From Colwellia sp. (GTDB lineage Bacteria; Pseudomonadota; Gammaproteobacteria; Enterobacterales; Alteromonadaceae): DNA of 49,532 bases. Of this stretch, positions 27,136-35,266 are shown piece by piece. The notes under the pieces are model-generated. The model saw only the letters and a program-made list of their open reading frames with translations, was not told the DNA's origin and ran no database searches. How positions within the stretch are numbered: position 1 is the stretch's first letter; every line of letters starts with the position of its first letter. Made by a program: the position numbers and the translations under genes. The stretch is taken from NCBI GenBank assembly GCA_016765685.1, contig JAESPR010000021.1, positions 1-49,532 of the forward strand, read 5' to 3'.

Positions 27136-28067
27136 AAAGGTGGTTCCCACATAATTAATTGATTGTTTGCATCTCTCCCACGTACCATCCATAAGAGATA
27201 TGCCTGTTCTAACAAGAGTTCTTTATAATCTATTTCCTTCTTACGGCAAACCTCTTTGTATATGTCTGCACAAGCAGAGTAGAGGTCGTATTCCGTATCG
27301 AAGTTCTTTAAGTATTCATAAGCCTTAACCTTCCCTATGCCAGGACATCCAGGTATGTTGTCTGTACTCATATCACCCATAAGGAGTTGAGCATAGAACC
27401 AACGTATACCTGTACCATCAAGCTTGTCTAGGTATTCAACCTCTTCTCCTTTCTTATTGAGTTTAGTTTTAAACTTAGGACGTAAATCTCCTAGCTCAGT
27501 TACCCATTGTAATTGGAACTCAGGCTGTAGTCCACACTCCCAACCATAGTGTAATCCTGGACACATACGTAAGTCTTTATCTCTAGTGCATATGACTGTG
27601 GTGCAGAAGTGATCTAAGGGGGGCTCTAAACCACCCTCCTCTACTTCCCAACAAGCAGTCGCATGTAACCCCTCTGCAACGTGCATATCTGCCATCTGAG
27701 CCATCACTATTTCATCGTCTGCCTCACAATCTGTTGAGGTGTGACACTCATACATACTTTCAAGGTAGATCTTGATGTTCTTGTGATGGTATGGCTTAAC
27801 TACATCCTTACGGTTTCCCTTGTACGGTGATGTCTTTGCAACTTCAAATCTAAAGTTCCCTTTACCAGTGAAGAAGAATATTGGGTCTTCTGTAGCTCCT
27901 ACTGCGTCACATATCTCCTCTATACGTCCGTCTATAAGCTTCTGAACAAACTCAAAGGAGCGTATAATAAGCTCCCCCTTCTCCTCTCCTTCCTCTACAG
28001 GCTCGTAGTACTCACCACAAGCCCCTAGTTCGTAAAGGAAAATATCTCCGTCTGTGAGAGGAGTCAT
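27123..28067 (-). CDS. 5'-3' exonuclease, T7 gp6-like (FEN/PIN fold)
   Basis: A 314-residue nuclease that removes RNA primers and degrades DNA 5'-3'. The acidic metal ligands are visible: Asp6/Asp8, the EADDE cluster (115-119), CTRDKD (160-165) and GDMSTDNIPG (231-240). The last leads into the helix-hairpin segment PGIGKVKAYEYL, which grips double-stranded DNA. It lies after SSB and polymerase on one transcript. The start overlaps the SSB stop by one base. Confidence 0.87.
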   Translation of the reverse strand: MTPLTDGDIFLYELGACGEYYEPVEEGEEKGELIIRSFEFVQKLIDGRIEEICDAVGATEDPIFFFTGKGNFRFEVAKTSPYKGNRKDVVKPYHHKNIKIYLESMYECHTSTDCEADDEIVMAQMADMHVAEGLHATACWEVEEGGLEPPLDHFCTTVICTRDKDLRMCPGLHYGWECGLQPEFQLQWVTELGDLRPKFKTKLNKKGEEVEYLDKLDGTGIRWFYAQLLMGDMSTDNIPGCPGIGKVKAYEYLKNFDTEYDLYSACADIYKEVCRKKEIDYKELLLEQAYLLWMVRGRDANNQLIMWEPPLCQK

Positions 28068-28741
28068 TAGTACATATCACCATCGCCAACATCTGCTTTA
28101 GTAGGCTCTTTGGGAGTAGAAGTCTCTCCGCCATTAAGCGCTACATCAAGCTTACTTCCCTTAAACTCAAAGTTACCCTTAATCTTATCCTGAATCCACT
28201 CAGGTAATGCACCAAACACTTCCATATTCGGCTCATCTAAGGTGAAGACTCGTACTTCATGTACTAACTCAGGCTGAACATAGCCAGGTACATTCATAGG
28301 CCCTGTTACGTTAGCAATGTTAGAGAAGGTTTTACCTTGATGCTTCCCTTTACCAGCGTTAGTGATGATAGCTAATGTACAAGGTGTACCACCTAGTAAG
28401 GTGAAGTCACCTCCAAAGGTACTCTCAGGATCTAATACCTTATAGCGCTTAGTACTCTTAGCTAAGTCTACCTCTAAGCTATGGAAAGCGAAGTCCTCAT
28501 TGACCCAGCGAGGTTGGTCTGTTTGTTCTACACCTTCCTCGTCCTTCATGAACTCATGAGACAGCTCATATGTCAGTTGAATCTTATGTACAGGAGGTTT
28601 AGCAGTCCCTTGATAGGAGCCTCCGTCCTGAATACCTAAGTCAATGATCTGAACTACTCGTGCCCCATGGCTACCACTTAGTACGGCCTGTTCTACTTTG
28701 TTACCTTTTGGAGCTGCTACGTTGTTTGCATTTAAACCCAT
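28067..28741 (-). CDS. Probable single-stranded DNA-binding protein (T7 gp2.5-type)
   Basis: A 224-residue protein from the ATG at 28741, which lies just after the polymerase stop with AGAGA eight bases upstream. The body is beta-rich (HKIQLTYELSHEF, then EDFAFHSLEVDL), as in an OB fold. The C-terminus is acidic and ends in an aromatic (DVGDGDMY), the tail by which phage SSBs bind polymerase and helicase. Position between polymerase and exonuclease supports this. Without a structure comparison the family call is moderate. Confidence 0.6.
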   Translation of the reverse strand: MGLNANNVAAPKGNKVEQAVLSGSHGARVVQIIDLGIQDGGSYQGTAKPPVHKIQLTYELSHEFMKDEEGVEQTDQPRWVNEDFAFHSLEVDLAKSTKRYKVLDPESTFGGDFTLLGGTPCTLAIITNAGKGKHQGKTFSNIANVTGPMNVPGYVQPELVHEVRVFTLDEPNMEVFGALPEWIQDKIKGNFEFKGSKLDVALNGGETSTPKEPTKADVGDGDMY

Positions 28742-28752
28742 AATTATTTCTC

Positions 28753-30642
28753 TTAGTGAATATCGTACCAATTAATACCAATTTGTCCTTCACCTTCATG
28801 AGGACATGCTATATTAAAACACTTACCTGCGTCTACTATGGCTTGTTCTGCCATCACTAGGAACTCTTCTGCTATGTCTTCTCTGACCTCAGCAGTATAT
28901 TCATCGTGGTACCAGCATACATAAGCCCAGTCAACTCCCCATACCCAACCCCTCTTCTTACATCGGTTGTATAGGATGTTATAAGCTCCTGACATCATAA
29001 TAGCTTCATCTGACTGGAGAACATACACTAATATCTTATGTTCACTGTCAATGAAGATCGGTCTTCCATCTAGACCTATTACATGTCCGTTGTAATACTC
29101 CGTCCCTCCCCACTTGTTAGGTCTCTTCTTAGCATTCTTCCTCCATTCCTTAGTAAGCTTATCAATCAGGGCTTTTAAGGAAGGTAAGCCATTGAGGAAC
29201 TGCTCCTTAAGTCTTTTACCTTCAGCAGCACCTCCTCCAACAATACTTCCAATCTTAGCATCTCCTGCTCCGAAGAGAAATCCGTATATAAATGTCTTTG
29301 CCTGGGCTCTTGTAGAAAGGCCAGCAGCACGCTGATTGACCGTGTGCATGTCTGTTCCGTTGCTTTTGTCTCCATTTACTATTGTCTCCATATATTCAGC
29401 ATCACCCATACGGGCAGCTAACATTCTTAACTGACAACCTGCTGAGTCAGTCCCTACTAACTTATACCCTGGCTTACAGATGAATATCTTTCTCATCCAC
29501 TTCCCGAAGAAAGAATCAGCATTGGGTACGTTTACTATGTTCCTATGTGTAGCTCTACCTGTTTCAGCAAGGTTCGCAACGACTGAAGGTATTCTTCCGT
29601 CGGAACGGATAATGCCGATCCAACCCTCAATAATAGAACGTCGTTGCTTGCACTGGACTCTCTTAGCGACGAGTCTACCCAGTCCAGATGATATTCCAGC
29701 GAATGAATCCTCCTTATCAAGCTTAGGGCTAGTTCTCTCTCCTTCGTCATTATAGTTCCACTTATCGGGTATCCACCCTAAGTCTAATAGCCACTCTTTA
29801 ACCTCCTTAGCTTTGTCTAAACTAACCTTACGGTAGCTTATCCTACTATGAGGGCCTCCTATAGGCTTGCCTTCACAAGGCCAGCCTACTCCTTCTAACC
29901 ACGTACATACATGTTGATTATACTTACCACTGTTTAAGAACGGCTTCTTGACATAACTAAGAGCACCTTTAACCTTTTTCTCATCAACCACAAGTATGAT
30001 GGGTAAGTACGGCTCAATAGTTTTATCAATTCTGTCCATCCAATGCGTAAGAATCTTAATGGAGCGATCGATTTGCCCCCGATCTACTAGCCATCCGTAT
30101 TGTTCTTGTTGACCCAATATGTCAAAGAGTTTGTTGGTGAGTCGTACAGCGGGTGCCCACTCATAGTCCCCCATTTCTAACTGAAGGGCTAGGTAGGTAA
30201 GCTTTCCGATCTCAACATCCTCTACGCAGCGGTGTAGCATCTCAGGGGTAAACCGATCCCATTCATCAAAGGAGGGCTTACCTCTTCCTACCCGATAACC
30301 CCATGCCTCTATGGAGTGAGGGGCTTTCTTATTCGGACAATGGAAAGGAGCCTTACGCTTAGGTTGTAACAGTCTAGAAAGTACTAAGGTGTCTTCCTTC
30401 TTTCCATGATATTCATAGTTATGCAGCTTCCTTAGTACAGAGTAGTCATACCCAAAGCCGTTATGAAATATTAGTGTATCGCAGGAGTCCATGAATGATA
30501 GCATTTGAGCTATATAGTCAATGCCGTCTAGAATACTGAAGGTACGCTTCTTACCTGTCTCAAGGCTTATGAACACTCCGCAGTGTATAACTGTTACTAC
30601 GTCTAAGAAGCCATCGGTTTCTAAATCAGCTACCCACTTGAT
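28753..30642 (-). CDS. Family A DNA polymerase, T7-type, with likely AUC start
   Basis: About 629 residues of replicative polymerase with a 3'-5' exonuclease domain. Exo I is DLET at the very N-terminus (residues 6-9), Exo II HNGFGYD (60-66), Exo III CVEDVEIG (Asp142). Polymerase motif A is GTDSAGCQLR (Asp399), motif B RAQAKTFIYGFLFGAG (Tyr453, as in T7), motif C YHDE (579-581). No ATG, GTG or TTG lies upstream of Exo I in frame. The only well-placed initiation site is ATC at 30642, six bases after AGGAGG, giving a start that aligns with the T7 enzyme (M-I-V-S-D-I-E). A GTG at 30576 would lose Exo I. Motif A has Gln404 where most family A enzymes have Glu. Confidence 0.88.
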   Translation of the reverse strand: MKWVADLETDGFLDVVTVIHCGVFISLETGKKRTFSILDGIDYIAQMLSFMDSCDTLIFHNGFGYDYSVLRKLHNYEYHGKKEDTLVLSRLLQPKRKAPFHCPNKKAPHSIEAWGYRVGRGKPSFDEWDRFTPEMLHRCVEDVEIGKLTYLALQLEMGDYEWAPAVRLTNKLFDILGQQEQYGWLVDRGQIDRSIKILTHWMDRIDKTIEPYLPIILVVDEKKVKGALSYVKKPFLNSGKYNQHVCTWLEGVGWPCEGKPIGGPHSRISYRKVSLDKAKEVKEWLLDLGWIPDKWNYNDEGERTSPKLDKEDSFAGISSGLGRLVAKRVQCKQRRSIIEGWIGIIRSDGRIPSVVANLAETGRATHRNIVNVPNADSFFGKWMRKIFICKPGYKLVGTDSAGCQLRMLAARMGDAEYMETIVNGDKSNGTDMHTVNQRAAGLSTRAQAKTFIYGFLFGAGDAKIGSIVGGGAAEGKRLKEQFLNGLPSLKALIDKLTKEWRKNAKKRPNKWGGTEYYNGHVIGLDGRPIFIDSEHKILVYVLQSDEAIMMSGAYNILYNRCKKRGWVWGVDWAYVCWYHDEYTAEVREDIAEEFLVMAEQAIVDAGKCFNIACPHEGEGQIGINWYDIH

Positions 30643-31154
30643 AAAGCGCCTCCTCTTAGATCTATAATGTCGTCATAACTTACAATTGCAGACCCGAACT
30701 CATGTACGAGGTTCTCAACACAACAGTTGAAGTAGTCGTGATCGGGTATAACATTAAAGTGAGTATGTCCGTGAAAATTAAACTTGCCTCTCAATTCGGA
30801 GGGGTGAATAGGGGCATGAGTAAGCCATAAGTGCTTGTACCTGTGTATCCCGTATACCAGGTCATATACCTTTGAATAGTAATCTGATTTCTTTACATCA
30901 TGATTGCCCTTAATAAGTACTTTTCTACCTGGTAGGCTCCCAATAACCCTCAAGGCATCCTCGTTAAAAGCCATATCCCCTAACATATATATCGTATCTC
31001 TCTTACGAACCTTGAGAAGAACTTCTTCAATCAACCAAGCACAGTGATCGGCTTCATCTTCGAAGTCTCGGAAGAACCCTTTATTCTTACATCTGAACTT
31101 ATTAATGTTCTTATGGCCAAAATGCCAGTCCGATGTAAAGTACACCTTACTCAT
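30630..31154 (-). CDS. Small calcineurin-like metallophosphoesterase
   Basis: A 174-residue protein with SDWHFGH (8-14), LGDMAFN (58-64), KGNHD (82-86), LTHAPIH and HGHTH. It is a compact phosphoesterase of a type common in phages and bacteria. Substrate unknown. It starts in the ATGA overlap with the sigma factor gene and ends within the ribosome-site region of the polymerase gene, so its translation may help or hinder polymerase initiation. Confidence 0.85.
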   Translation of the reverse strand: MSKVYFTSDWHFGHKNINKFRCKNKGFFRDFEDEADHCAWLIEEVLLKVRKRDTIYMLGDMAFNEDALRVIGSLPGRKVLIKGNHDVKKSDYYSKVYDLVYGIHRYKHLWLTHAPIHPSELRGKFNFHGHTHFNVIPDHDYFNCCVENLVHEFGSAIVSYDDIIDLRGGALSSG

Positions 31155-31702
31155 TCTGTCTCCTTCAAAACCTTATTAAGCTTATTAATAGCCTTAACTA
31201 TGGATGGGATAGATACATTCAACACGTCCTTAATCTCCTTATACTTATGTCTATACACATAGCGGAGTTCAAAGATGTCTTGGTGTACCTTAGAGAATCC
31301 TTTAGAAACCCTAGCAATGTCTTCTATTTTCTCATCAATAGTGAGAGTGTCTTCTAGGTATACCTTCTGATCTTCAGGTATGTTATAGTCTTCTGAACCA
31401 TCACTACTGTCCGTAGAAGGTGTGTTACGGTTAGACTTATGTACATCAGTAATACAGTTACGTAATACAATAGTGAAGTAGCGATCTAAGTCTTTAATCT
31501 CACCACCTCTTTCTAGGCGTTCCCAAATCCTTGTATAAGCTTCCTGTACAGCATCTTCAGCATCTTCCTTGCTCTTAAGCTGCTTGTATGCCTGTCCTTC
31601 CCACTTACCTCTACGTATGGCAGTCCAGGCTTTGTTTTTAATGTCGTCCAAGGCCCGTATAGTGCTCATATTCTTTGTGAAGTGTTCTTCTACTGCTTGC
31701 AT
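31151..31702 (-). CDS. ECF-like RNA polymerase sigma factor
   Basis: A 183-residue protein with the two-domain layout of extracytoplasmic-function sigma factors. Region 2: residues 44-62 (SKEDAEDAVQEAYTRIWE) match the classic DAEDAVQEAFLRLW core-binding helix, and 74-92 (RYFTIVLRNCITDVHKSNR) the -10 recognition helix. A short acidic linker follows (100-118). Region 4: 137-182 (VHQDIFELRYVYRHKYKEI, then NVSIPSIVKAINKLNKVLKE) is the helix-turn-helix that reads the -35. It lies in the early/middle module between primase-helicase and phosphoesterase. It would redirect host RNA polymerase to phage promoters; the 40-bp elements at 7842, 41890 and 45029 are the likely targets. Confidence 0.85.
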   Translation of the reverse strand: MQAVEEHFTKNMSTIRALDDIKNKAWTAIRRGKWEGQAYKQLKSKEDAEDAVQEAYTRIWERLERGGEIKDLDRYFTIVLRNCITDVHKSNRNTPSTDSSDGSEDYNIPEDQKVYLEDTLTIDEKIEDIARVSKGFSKVHQDIFELRYVYRHKYKEIKDVLNVSIPSIVKAINKLNKVLKETE

Positions 31703-31703
31703 G

Positions 31704-31880
31704 TTAATCCTTTTTATTCTCTAAGCCTGCTGCTTCAGCGCCCGCTAGTAACTCACTAGCAACATCTATTAAATGCATTGCAAAGTCTAATGTCTCTACA
31801 GCATCCATAGTACCTGTGTTACGCTCATCATTTGATACTTCAGTAAGTTTCCCACATATATGGTTTACCTCTAATAGCAT
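31704..31880 (-). CDS. Small hypothetical protein (58 aa)
   Basis: Start chosen at the ATG 31880 (MLLEVNHICGKL), which has GAGG six bases upstream and lies just after the helicase stop; longer starts run back into that gene. Mostly helical and acidic (TLDFAMHLIDVASELLAGAEAAG). It ends one base before the sigma factor gene. Function unknown. The coupling to sigma makes a modulator possible, but that is speculation. Confidence 0.6.
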   Translation of the reverse strand: MLLEVNHICGKLTEVSNDERNTGTMDAVETLDFAMHLIDVASELLAGAEAAGLENKKD

Positions 31881-31881
31881 A

Positions 31882-33534
31882 CTAAACCTCATTAAACAAT
31901 GTTGTTTTCCTATCCCAATATAAGTTCTGAACACCTGCCTCACCAAACTCTCGGTCATCTAGTAATACTAGTTGCCTTAAGTTTCGTTCCTCCTCGCTTA
32001 AATCAGGGTCTTTGTTTCCTTCTAATCCAAACATATAATTACAGCTCCTACCCATGGCACGGCTGCCAGCAAATTGGCTAGTAAGTACCTTTCCTCCTCT
32101 ATCGTGGTCAGGCCCTCCATCGGGATTACGAAGGTGACAAAAAATAAATATGACAATATTGAGATCGAGAGCCATAGCGGCCAGTTCTTGGGCGATCTCT
32201 TGGAGCTTGGTGTTCGCATCTGCTGATTTCATCCCATTAGTTAGATTAGTTATAGGGTCAACAAACACTGCATCAACCCCGTTAGCTACAGCCTCCCCTA
32301 TATCGTCCTTAAGGGTCTCAAACCCCATGTGTTGATAGAGGTTAAGCATACACAGGTTATCCTTAAGAAGGCGACCAGCACGCTCATAGGCTTCTGCATC
32401 AAAGGCTACGTTAGGGTCATGAAAGACCTTACCTTCCATCTTAGCAGCCATCATCTTATAAGTTTTTACATTAGCCTGTTCTGGCTTAGCCATCATGATC
32501 TTCCAACCATGTTCCTTAATTAGATGAGCCCCTATAGTGTCTACCATTTCAGACTTACCCATCTTCTGGGCGGAGCCTATATAGATCGTTTCTCCTTTAC
32601 GTATTCCTCTTGTAAGCCTTGTTATCTCAGTAAATGGCCACGAGACACCAAACTCTGCCTTCACCATGGCCTCTTTGTGGACATCCCCTCCCCATACCAG
32701 TTTAGTATTCTTTTGCTCCTTAGCATTCCATAGGACGGATTTAACAAGCGCCTTTGACTTACCCTCCATGAGAGCGTCGTTCGCATCCTTTTCTGGCAGT
32801 ATTGCTGTCTTTGCTTTAGGGAATACTTTGGCTGTAACCGAAGAAGCCGCTTCCTGTCCGGGTTTGTCCATGTCAAATACCAGAACAACATTCTGAAAGT
32901 GCTTGTTGATTTTGGCTTTAAGCCTGAGGAGGTCCTTAACCGCTGCACCTGCCCCATGAGGGAGGGAGCAGACCGCTTGACCGAAGTCTTCGTAGTCGGT
33001 TCCTTTATTATTCTTCGTGAGCACTTGCCATAGAGCCTTCGCATCCTCCTCTCCTTCTGTTATGTATAAGGTCTTAGACCCAGTACGTATAGCTTGCTCC
33101 CAACCATACAGGTCTACTTCAGATTGATCCCCTACAGACCAGGCCCCTTTCTTACCTAAGACCTTACACTTATAAGCTCTAAGCTCTCCTTCCCAGGTAT
33201 AGGGACGGTATAAGATGTCTGGTGTCTCACCATCTACAGGACTAACTCCTACTTTATCTCCGAAGTATGATAGCGTTGATTCATTGAGTTTACGCTTATG
33301 TAAGAACGTAGCTACACATTCACCTATCTCAGCTAACTCAACATCAATCTCCTCAGGGCTCTTCTTAAGGGCCTTGGGAGGCTTATAGCCAGCAGGCTTG
33401 CTCTTGTATGGATCAGGGACATAAACCCCACAGGCGTAACAATAGCCGTTGTGAGAGCCATCCTCATCCTCGAACACCTGAAGACCATTAGATGATCCGC
33501 AGGAATGACTAATCTTCTCTACACATTCTCCCAT
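31882..33534 (-). CDS. Primase-helicase, T7 gp4-like
   Basis: A 550-residue replication protein. An N-terminal zinc-binding part (His10/Cys12 and CYAC, 32-35) is followed by a TOPRIM primase domain (EGEED 160-164, DMD 221-223). A RecA-type helicase domain has Walker A GSAQKMGKS (320-328), Walker B FVDPIT near 425, and a glutamine-switch-like FCHLR near 465. The C-terminus is acidic (ends TTLFNEV) and may bind the polymerase. It unwinds DNA and makes primers at the fork. TAAGGAGAATAT gives a strong ribosome site. Confidence 0.92.
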   Translation of the reverse strand: MGECVEKISHSCGSSNGLQVFEDEDGSHNGYCYACGVYVPDPYKSKPAGYKPPKALKKSPEEIDVELAEIGECVATFLHKRKLNESTLSYFGDKVGVSPVDGETPDILYRPYTWEGELRAYKCKVLGKKGAWSVGDQSEVDLYGWEQAIRTGSKTLYITEGEEDAKALWQVLTKNNKGTDYEDFGQAVCSLPHGAGAAVKDLLRLKAKINKHFQNVVLVFDMDKPGQEAASSVTAKVFPKAKTAILPEKDANDALMEGKSKALVKSVLWNAKEQKNTKLVWGGDVHKEAMVKAEFGVSWPFTEITRLTRGIRKGETIYIGSAQKMGKSEMVDTIGAHLIKEHGWKIMMAKPEQANVKTYKMMAAKMEGKVFHDPNVAFDAEAYERAGRLLKDNLCMLNLYQHMGFETLKDDIGEAVANGVDAVFVDPITNLTNGMKSADANTKLQEIAQELAAMALDLNIVIFIFCHLRNPDGGPDHDRGGKVLTSQFAGSRAMGRSCNYMFGLEGNKDPDLSEEERNLRQLVLLDDREFGEAGVQNLYWDRKTTLFNEV

Positions 33535-33636
33535 ATATTCTCCTTATATTTAAAACGTATTTCCGACATTTTTACGCGTTGATTTTCAGCTAATAGCCTG
33601 GATATCTATTTTTGTTCATAACTCAAACCCCCGACA

Positions 33637-33756
33637 TTATTTATACTTAGGCTTTTTCGTTAGCGTAACTTCACGCTTCCACTTGGGCCACGATTTAACA
33701 ATCTCTTTAGCTCGCCTGTGGTTCTCCGTTTCTTTCAAAACTTTATCCTCCGACAT
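33637..33756 (-). CDS. Small basic protein (39 aa)
   Basis: Reads MSEDKVLKETENHRRAK and continues with WPKWKREVTLTKKPKYK. Very basic and Trp-containing. The short open frame lies in a 300-base stretch otherwise free of long frames, between the peptide-ligase cassette and the primase-helicase. No clear AGGAGG precedes it. Not recognised; it may bind nucleic acid. Confidence 0.45.
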   Translation of the reverse strand: MSEDKVLKETENHRRAKEIVKSWPKWKREVTLTKKPKYK

Positions 33757-33765
33757 AAAAGAGTA

Positions 33766-33834
33766 TTACTGAGTAAGCAATACTAAAAATACTACTAAAC
33801 AAGCAAGCCCTATAACTTTAATCCAAGAGATCAT
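33766..33834 (-). CDS. Mini membrane peptide (22 aa) coupled to amidoligase
   Basis: The frame MISWIKVIGLACLVVFLVLL ends TQ: one hydrophobic helix with a basic residue near the start. Its ATG overlaps the amidoligase stop in an ATGA junction, the same coupling used throughout this cassette, which is the main reason to believe it. It could be a membrane anchor or a small effector. It is too short for family assignment. Confidence 0.45.
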   Translation of the reverse strand: MISWIKVIGLACLVVFLVLLTQ

Positions 33835-34712
33835 ACTAAACGCTCTCCCCGATCGAACACAGGACGAGGGACTGCAACTTGAACTCTCTCCAACCCTAAC
33901 CCTTCACTAGTACGTTCCTTCCAATTAGAACAATAAGCTAAAGGTTGAGCCCTACGTATACCTTCTGTGACAGCAGTATCCCAATCAAGGTTAGGGAAGC
34001 ATGATAGCTTATCCCCAAAGATATGGTCAGCAAACCCCTTACCACCATAAGCAGACATACAGCCTACAATATCTTGAGGGTTCTCATACGTCTTAGCAGC
34101 GTCCTTAAGACATAACAACATCCCTACCCAGTTGTTCAATACTTTCAGGTCAACTGTAGAGCGCATAGCTCTGAACTCTAAGCTACCGTATTGACATATA
34201 GCCTTGCAGTTGATAGAGGCATATCTGATATTATCTGTATGTAATTCTCTAAGCTCCCTATTACGGGCAGAGGAGATTAACAGGTCAGTAAGGTATTCAG
34301 CGTCCTTGGTACGTAAGCAGAATAGATTACCTACCCTACTCTCTCCACAATAATCTACTAATACGTCCTCAAAGATGAGGTAAAGGCATATAAAGTTGTA
34401 TAGCTGAGGACGTGTAAGGTCACGTATGTTTATATGAATATGTACACCAGCACGTCCTGAGTCATATATCTCTGACTTCTGGAGGATTAGTTTCTTCTTA
34501 AGCTTTAATAGGGCAATCTTAACCTTGTCTCTAGGTACAGGCTCATTAAGAACATACTCATAGGCCTCATTACGTAATGAACCGTCATGCTCTGTACGCC
34601 ATAACTCATCCCTTACTATGGGGAGATCAGTACCTTCAACTTCAATCTCAATACCAACTTCCCTGTCATCTAGTGTCTTACCTCCAAACAAAACTTCTGC
34701 TACTGTCTTCAC
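33831..34712 (-). CDS. Amidoligase-family (COOH-NH2 ligase) enzyme
   Basis: About 293 residues from the GTG at 34712, which has AAGGAG seven bases upstream and overlaps the previous stop (GTGA); an in-frame ATG seven codons earlier lacks such a site. Glutamine-synthetase-like amidoligase features: VGIEIEVEG near residue 21 (metal-binding acids), GVHIHINI near 85, GSLEFRAM near 175. Such enzymes join a carboxylate to an amine using ATP, often making gamma-glutamyl or isopeptide bonds. It is one of two such ligases in the cassette at 33.8-40.3 kb. Confidence 0.8.
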   Translation of the reverse strand: MKTVAEVLFGGKTLDDREVGIEIEVEGTDLPIVRDELWRTEHDGSLRNEAYEYVLNEPVPRDKVKIALLKLKKKLILQKSEIYDSGRAGVHIHINIRDLTRPQLYNFICLYLIFEDVLVDYCGESRVGNLFCLRTKDAEYLTDLLISSARNRELRELHTDNIRYASINCKAICQYGSLEFRAMRSTVDLKVLNNWVGMLLCLKDAAKTYENPQDIVGCMSAYGGKGFADHIFGDKLSCFPNLDWDTAVTEGIRRAQPLAYCSNWKERTSEGLGLERVQVAVPRPVFDRGERLV

Positions 34713-35266
34713 CCCGTTACTCCTTCTAAGCATTCATGTAAGTATTGATTGTCTAATGATAGCGTTGGTAACCCTTCGTTACTAATAATACCAACAACTG
34801 TCCCTTTATAACGTAAGTCAGGGTTAACAACGCCTGTACTTATTGCCCAGTCTCTATCGAAGGCAGCACTAAGCAACCCTTCCTTTACACGGCTAAGGGC
34901 CTTATCCAGGCTAGGGTAGCGTCCAGTGATACAGTTAGCCATAGATCTTGAGCATATAGCCGTAGTTCCTATTCGCTTATCCAGGCTCTCACTACTGAGT
35001 CCTTGCTTCCAACGTCTACGAGGGATACGTCGTAAGTAGACAGCCTTACTTCCTAGGTTAATATATCCGAGAGGTACAGGCTCTATGTTTAAATCCTCCA
35101 CCTTACGTATATCAGGTATCTCACTCTTACGTCCATTAGTGAGGTATGTGAAGGTTGTATTGAAATCCTCACCAATATCTCCTATCCATACAGGAGTCTG
35201 ACCAATACGTACTAAGCAATTAGCTAGGGCTTGTCTTGCGTATCTTGGGGTATCAAAGAACCTCAT
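34709..35266 (-). CDS. Hypothetical protein in the amidoligase cassette (185 aa)
   Basis: Begins MRFFDTPRYARQALANCLVR and is basic, with alpha/beta pattern (PLGYINLGSKAVYLRRIPRRRW). It is linked to both flanking ligase genes by four-base overlaps (ATGA before, GTGA after), so the three are one translational unit. No known motif. Being fixed between two amidoligase-type enzymes, it may be the acceptor protein or a substrate adaptor. Confidence 0.6.
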   Translation of the reverse strand: MRFFDTPRYARQALANCLVRIGQTPVWIGDIGEDFNTTFTYLTNGRKSEIPDIRKVEDLNIEPVPLGYINLGSKAVYLRRIPRRRWKQGLSSESLDKRIGTTAICSRSMANCITGRYPSLDKALSRVKEGLLSAAFDRDWAISTGVVNPDLRYKGTVVGIISNEGLPTLSLDNQYLHECLEGVTG

